26,671 nt of DNA from Bordetella parapertussis (GTDB lineage Bacteria > Pseudomonadota > Gammaproteobacteria > Burkholderiales > Burkholderiaceae_A). The notes below the pieces were generated by a model. It was not told where the DNA came from. It saw only the letters and a list, made by a program, of their open reading frames with translations, and did no database searches. The first letter of the stretch is position 1, and each line of letters begins with the position of its first letter. The DNA lies in the NCBI GenBank assembly GCA_945877235.1, contig CAMCRF010000017.1, forward strand, positions 1-26,671, read 5' to 3'. This document shows, one piece after another, positions 23,419 through 26,671 of this stretch. The translations under genes and the position numbers were made by a program.

Positions 23419-24321
23419 TTATCGACTGAGCGCCTGGCCACGATTGCGGGCAGCCTCAAGGGCAGCGATCACCGTCTCGCGAAAACCCCTGGCCTCAAAG
23501 ACTGCGAGCGCCGCAGCAGTCGTTCCCCCTGGAGATGTCACGCGGGTGCGAAGCGTCTCTGCCGAATCTTCAGACTGCGCCATGAGCATGCCCGCTCCTG
23601 CCGCGGTGTGGCGGGCCAGCAATGCCGCCTGAGCCGCACTCAACCCAAGAGTAACCCCTGCCTGCGTCATGGCCTCTGCAAGGAGAAAGAAGTAGGCTGG
23701 ACCCGACCCCGAGACCGCAGTCACTGCATCGAGAAGGTCCTCATCCTCGAGCCAGAGGACTTCTCCGACAGACTTGAGTAGGTGCTCCGCCTCGAGCCTT
23801 CGATCTTCTAGGACCTCTCCACGGGCGAAGAGCCCCGTAATGCCCCGTCCGATCAGTGCGGGCGTGTTGGGCATGCTGCGCACGATTCGGGGATGCCCGA
23901 CCCAGGTGGAGAGCTTTTCGGTATTGAGCCCGGCAGCAATGGATAACAGCACAGAGCCCGAGAGCCATTCGGGTCGCACGGCGTGGAGTTCTCTCAAGGC
24001 CGTCTGCGCGACCTGCGGTTTGACGGCGAGCAGCAGCCAGTCCGGTGGTTGGGCTCCCTGATCAACTGCGTGGAGTGGCAGCACGTTCAGGGCAATGCCC
24101 GCAGCCTGTGCCAGAACCTCGCTCTGAGCCAGAAGCTGCTCACGCACTGTCTCGTTGGGCTCTACGACAGTGACCCTTCGGAGTTGCAGGGGCTGATTGG
24201 GTTTTCGCAGGAGCCCTTGGATGAGCGCCTGGGCCATATTCCCGCCGCCCAGGAGCGCCAGGTGGAGCCCGGTTGGGTTGATGCCGATTGGGTTGGTACC
24301 GATTGGGTTGGTTGTGTTCAT
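23419..24321 (-). CDS. proC: pyrroline-5-carboxylate reductase
   Basis: ProC reduces pyrroline-5-carboxylate to proline with NAD(P)H in the cytoplasm. The 300-residue product has the Rossmann motif LALLGGGNMAQALIQGLL (about residues 20-37), VRSMPNTPALIGRG, and the signature AVSGSGPAYFFLLAEAM. The C-terminal SPGGTTAAAL with the conserved Thr/Gly block is also present. The start ATG 24321 overlaps the murJ stop (ATGA), so the genes are translationally coupled. The first 18 residues are an extension made of NPIGTNPIGINPTG ahead of the fold, encoded by a 15-bp tandem repeat. No nearer start codon exists before LHLALLGGG, so the extension is probably translated. Confidence 0.95.
   Translation of the reverse strand: MNTTNPIGTNPIGINPTGLHLALLGGGNMAQALIQGLLRKPNQPLQLRRVTVVEPNETVREQLLAQSEVLAQAAGIALNVLPLHAVDQGAQPPDWLLLAVKPQVAQTALRELHAVRPEWLSGSVLLSIAAGLNTEKLSTWVGHPRIVRSMPNTPALIGRGITGLFARGEVLEDRRLEAEHLLKSVGEVLWLEDEDLLDAVTAVSGSGPAYFFLLAEAMTQAGVTLGLSAAQAALLARHTAAGAGMLMAQSEDSAETLRTRVTSPGGTTAAALAVFEARGFRETVIAALEAARNRGQALSR
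24270..24314. repeat. 3 x 15-bp tandem repeat inside proC 5' end
   Basis: Three adjacent units read, on the plus strand, CGGTTGGGTTGATGC (24270-24284), CGATTGGGTTGGTAC (24285-24299) and CGATTGGGTTGGTTG (24300-24314). The period is 15 bp, so copy-number change would keep the proC frame and add or remove the five residues NPIGT. The repeat begins within a few codons of the proC start. Confidence 0.8.
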
Positions 24322-25892
24322 GCCAGGGGTCCTTTGAGAAGGCTGCGCCAACGTACCCCGAGGAGGGTGAGGCAGAGCCCATAGCTGGTGAGGGCCAAGA
24401 CGAGTAAACCAGAGAGTGCACCCACGCGCGTGAAGGGGGTGGACTGCCAGGCCGCCCAGGGAATAGGGAGGGCGAGCCACGCAAGGAGCGCCCCCATGAC
24501 AGCGGCGGAAACAAGAACCCGAAGGCCGAGGAGCATCCAGCCGGGATGGAGTCGAAAGCCTGACTTGCGAATCAGGAAGGTGAGTAATAGCCCCGCGTTG
24601 ACCCAGGCTGCCAAGCTTGTGGAGAGCGCGAGACCCGCATGCGCGAGGAAGGGGACGGTGATGACATTAAGCAGTTGGGTGACCACGAGCGAAACCAATG
24701 CAATCTTGACCGGGGTGCGAACATTCTGCTGCGCATAGAATCCGGGCGCGAGGACCTTGACCGCGATCAGCCCCAGCAGCCCAAAGGCATAGCTCTGCAT
24801 GGCCCAGGCAGTCATAGCCAAGTCCTGTGCATCGAAGGCGCCGTAATGAAAGAGGCTTGCAGCGAGCGGTTCGGAGAGCACCCAGAGGCCCACCGATGCG
24901 GGTACGGCGAGCAACAGCACGAGCCTTAGACCCCAGTCCACCAGGGCATGCGCACGCTCAATGTCTTGCGTGCCAAATGCTTTGGAGAGCGTTGGCAGCA
25001 GTACAGTCCCCAGGGCTACGCCCAGCATGGCAGTGGGGAACTCCATGAGTCGATCTGCGTAAGATAGCCAGGAGACGCTGCCTGCCTCAAGCCGGGCGGC
25101 GATATGCGTATTAATGACCAGGCTGACCTGCGCCACCGATACGGCAAGGCTCGCGGGAAGCATGAGGGTGAGAATACGGCGAACGGGCTCTGAGGCGAGT
25201 GCCGCTCGGGTGCTGCTGAGTGGCTGCCGGAGCAGGGCGGGGAGCCCTCTGAGGAGTCCGGCTCGATGAAGTCCATAGGCCTGAACCCCCAACTGGAGCA
25301 TGCCTCCAATAAGCACAGCAGCCACCAATGCCCAAATCGGCTCGTCGAGTTGAGGCGCGAGCACAAGTGCGCAGCCAATAAACGAGAGGTTCAGCAGCAC
25401 AGGCGTGAAAGCGGGCAGTTTGAAGCGCGACCAGGTGTTGAGCACGCCAGAGGCCAGTGCCACCAGCCCAATCATCCAGATATAGGGAAACATCCATCGC
25501 GTCATATCGATGGTGAGTTGCTCGCGCGGGAGGTCGCCGCCGTACCCGCCAGTCATCAGCAGTACGAGGATGGGCGCAACGGTAATACCCACCAGCGTGA
25601 TGACACCAAGCGCAAGGAAAAGAAGGAGTGCAACTTGGTGGGCCAGCGCGAGCGCGACAGCCTCTCCGTCGCGGGCCTTGGTCTGCCCCAAGACAGGCAC
25701 AAAGGCTTGGGAGAAGGCTCCCTCGGCGAAGAGGCGTCGCAGCAGGTTGGGCAGGCGAAACGCAACGAAGAATGCGTCGGTGGCCGCGCTGGCCCCGAAA
25801 AGGCCGGCCGTGATGACCTCGCGGATCAGCCCGGTGACGCGAGACAGAAGGGTGAAGCCACTTACCGTGGCAACAGTCTTGAGCAGATTCAT
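24318..25892 (-). CDS. murJ: lipid II flippase MurJ
   Basis: MurJ flips the peptidoglycan precursor lipid II across the inner membrane. The 524-residue product starts MNLLKTVATVSGFTLLSRVTGLIRE, the canonical start. It has RRLFAEGAFSQAFVPV and, midway, YADRLMEFPTAMLGVALGTVLLPTLS, all diagnostic. About fourteen membrane helices are visible. In betaproteobacteria murJ and rpsT are usual divergent neighbours, as here (53 bp apart). The ribosome-binding site is weak. The stop overlaps the proC start by ATGA, so the two form an operon on the minus strand. Confidence 0.97.
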   Translation of the reverse strand: MNLLKTVATVSGFTLLSRVTGLIREVITAGLFGASAATDAFFVAFRLPNLLRRLFAEGAFSQAFVPVLGQTKARDGEAVALALAHQVALLLFLALGVITLVGITVAPILVLLMTGGYGGDLPREQLTIDMTRWMFPYIWMIGLVALASGVLNTWSRFKLPAFTPVLLNLSFIGCALVLAPQLDEPIWALVAAVLIGGMLQLGVQAYGLHRAGLLRGLPALLRQPLSSTRAALASEPVRRILTLMLPASLAVSVAQVSLVINTHIAARLEAGSVSWLSYADRLMEFPTAMLGVALGTVLLPTLSKAFGTQDIERAHALVDWGLRLVLLLAVPASVGLWVLSEPLAASLFHYGAFDAQDLAMTAWAMQSYAFGLLGLIAVKVLAPGFYAQQNVRTPVKIALVSLVVTQLLNVITVPFLAHAGLALSTSLAAWVNAGLLLTFLIRKSGFRLHPGWMLLGLRVLVSAAVMGALLAWLALPIPWAAWQSTPFTRVGALSGLLVLALTSYGLCLTLLGVRWRSLLKGPLA

Positions 25893-25907
25893 AAGCTGAG
25901 CTATAGT
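25879..25907 (+). promoter_or_regulatory. sigma70-type promoter of rpsT
   Basis: TTGAGC (25879-25884, 4 of 6) and TATAGT (25902-25907, 5 of 6) are separated by 17 bp. Transcription would start near 25914, giving a leader of about 30 nt that ends with AAAGGAT before ATG 25946. The -35 box lies inside the first codons of the divergent murJ. Confidence 0.65.
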
Positions 25908-25945
25908 CTAGGGCTTTTGCCGTTTTATGGAACCAAAGGATCAAC

Positions 25946-26215
25946 ATGGCCAACTCAGCATCCGCTCGTAAGAGCGCAAGAAAAGCTGCCGCCCGTCGTC
26001 TGTCGAACGCTGGACTTCGCTCGTCTTACCGCACCGCGGTGAAGTCGGTGCGCAAGGCCGTGGCCGCTGGTGACGCCAAAGCAGCCCTCGCAGCCTTCTC
26101 CGCCGCCTCGAGCGTTATTGACCGCATCGCGGACAAGAAGATCGTGCACAAGAACAAGGCCTCGCGCCACAAGAGCCGTCTGGCCTCCGCATTGAAGGCC
26201 ATGGCTGCCGCCTAA
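25946..26215 (+). CDS. rpsT: 30S ribosomal protein S20
   Basis: The 89-residue, Lys/Arg/Ala-rich helical protein binds 16S rRNA in the 30S subunit. [30 protein letters not shown] and [19 protein letters not shown] are the family blocks (N-terminal and C-terminal helices). Codon use is strongly biased, as expected for a highly expressed gene. AAAGGAT gives a good ribosome-binding site. No T-tract terminator follows; the convergent YggS-type gene ends only 7 bp away. Confidence 0.98.
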   Translation: MANSASARKSARKAAARRLSNAGLRSSYRTAVKSVRKAVAAGDAKAALAAFSAASSVIDRIADKKIVHKNKASRHKSRLASALKAMAAA

Positions 26216-26222
26216 GTTGTCG

Positions 26223-26671
26223 TTAGGTGGGTGGGGTGCGCGCACCAAAAAGGGCGGACCCCACACGTATCCAAGTGACCCCTTCGGGGTCACTCGCAGC
26301 AATAGCCTGCTCTAAATCCGCGGACATGCCCATCGAGAGTACGTCGAGGGCCATGGGTTCGACGAGGTCCATCGACCGATAGAGTTCCGCATTGATGGCC
26401 CGCTTGAGGGCCCTCAAGGCTTGGAAGCGGGCACGGATCAGTTGGGCGTCCTCCGATGGCTCGGGAATGGTCATGAGGCCCCGCAGTCTTATTCTGCCTG
26501 TGGCCTCGGCGACTGCCGCCACATCCAGGGCCAGCTCAATTGCCTCGTCGGGGGATGCCCCAGACTTGGAGTCCTCACCGCTGAGGTTAATTTGCAGACA
26601 GACTTGCAAGGGGTCTAGCCGCTCTGCGCGTTGCTCAGCAAGTCTCTGTGCGATTTTGAGCCGATCCACGC
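26223..26671 (-). CDS. YggS/PROSC-family pyridoxal phosphate homeostasis protein, C-terminal part
   Basis: The frame is open to the window edge and holds the last about 149 codons. VDRLKIAQRLAEQRAERL at the edge is the internal block of the family, not a start. LQINLSGEDSKSGAS is the conserved NxSGExxKxG motif. RLRGLMTIPEP, then LSMGMSADLEQAIA (the phosphate-binding SMGMSxD) and VRVGSALFGAR-like WIRVGSALFGAR close the TIM-barrel domain. These proteins bind PLP through a Lys that lies in the missing part, and buffer cellular PLP. It is convergent with rpsT. Confidence 0.93.
   Translation of the reverse strand, partial: VDRLKIAQRLAEQRAERLDPLQVCLQINLSGEDSKSGASPDEAIELALDVAAVAEATGRIRLRGLMTIPEPSEDAQLIRARFQALRALKRAINAELYRSMDLVEPMALDVLSMGMSADLEQAIAASDPEGVTWIRVGSALFGARTPPT
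26274..26294. repeat. perfect 9-bp stem-loop within the yggS-like 3' coding region
   Basis: AGTGACCCC (26274-26282) and GGGGTCACT (26286-26294) pair perfectly around TTC. It encodes the SDPEGVT stretch of the YggS-type protein and lies 59 bp past the rpsT stop. Without a T-run on either strand it is not a standard intrinsic terminator, but it could stabilise the 3' end of the rpsT mRNA. Confidence 0.4.

Noticed and set aside
25111..25953. Minus-strand 280-residue open frame
   Set aside because: It is an out-of-frame shadow of murJ, rich in Arg, His and Pro without any family motif.
26235..26246. Palindrome GGTGCGCGCACC as the rpsT terminator
   Set aside because: The stem is only 4-5 bp and is followed by A residues rather than T on the rpsT strand; it lies in the 3' codons of the YggS-type gene.
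1..26671. CRISPR arrays, insertion sequences, prophage genes, defence genes
   Set aside because: No regularly spaced repeats, transposase or phage-type reading frames were seen on either strand; nearly all space is taken by core genes.

Overview
The window is a gene-dense piece (about 60% GC, almost no free intergenic space) of a betaproteobacterial chromosome, most likely Burkholderiales. The evidence is a tmRNA whose tag reads ANDERFALAA (the tag I recall for Bordetella-type Burkholderiales), the block serC-pheA-hisC-tyrA-aroA/cmk-rpsA-ihfB-lapB behind gyrA, an aroA-cmk gene fusion, and a GyrA N-terminus of the Burkholderiales type. Many neighbouring genes overlap by 4-17 bp (ATGA junctions), and convergent genes overlap by 4, 26 and 58 bp, which points to a compact, possibly streamlined genome.

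Layout. 1-236: 5' part of ssrA (tmRNA, minus strand, running off the left edge) with its promoter. 233-2281: three genes of unassigned role with alternating orientation: a two-TM membrane protein with a proline-rich tail (minus), a proline-rich/coiled-coil protein (plus) and a ParA-family ATPase (minus). A palindrome sits inside the parA promoter. 2282-5638: an SDR oxidoreductase and gyrA. 5613-7621: two divergent transporters, a YeiH-type putative sulfate exporter (minus) and an AEC permease (plus). 7633-13984: serine and aromatic amino-acid genes serC, pheA, hisC, tyrA and fused aroA-cmk, in one tightly packed run behind the AEC permease. 13981-16932: rpsA with its own strong promoter and a structured leader, ihfB, and an unusually short lapB. 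16875-21998: an LPS section with an O-antigen-ligase-like membrane protein (minus), then GT2, GT9 and GT4 glycosyltransferases and the heptose-7-phosphate kinase hldA/rfaE1 in one overlapping plus-strand operon. 22050-23390: a ComEA-like periplasmic DNA-binding protein and ubiA. 23419-25892: murJ-proC on the minus strand. 25946-26215: rpsT with a good sigma70 promoter. 26223-26671: the 3' part of a YggS-type PLP protein (minus), cut by the right edge.

How it works together. The central plus-strand run links PLP-dependent serine/histidine-type aminotransfer, chorismate synthesis and its branches to Phe and Tyr, CMP phosphorylation and the translation gene rpsA. IHF-beta and LapB follow, and the envelope theme (LpxC control through LapB, LPS core/ligase genes, MurJ) dominates the right half. 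No phage, insertion sequence, CRISPR array or recognisable defence system is visible. The observations most worth a second look are the ParA module with its operator-like palindrome, the altered PEP/glyphosate-site motif in AroA, the LapB lacking roughly 145 residues of TPR region, and the 15-bp tandem repeat that encodes the N-terminus of ProC.
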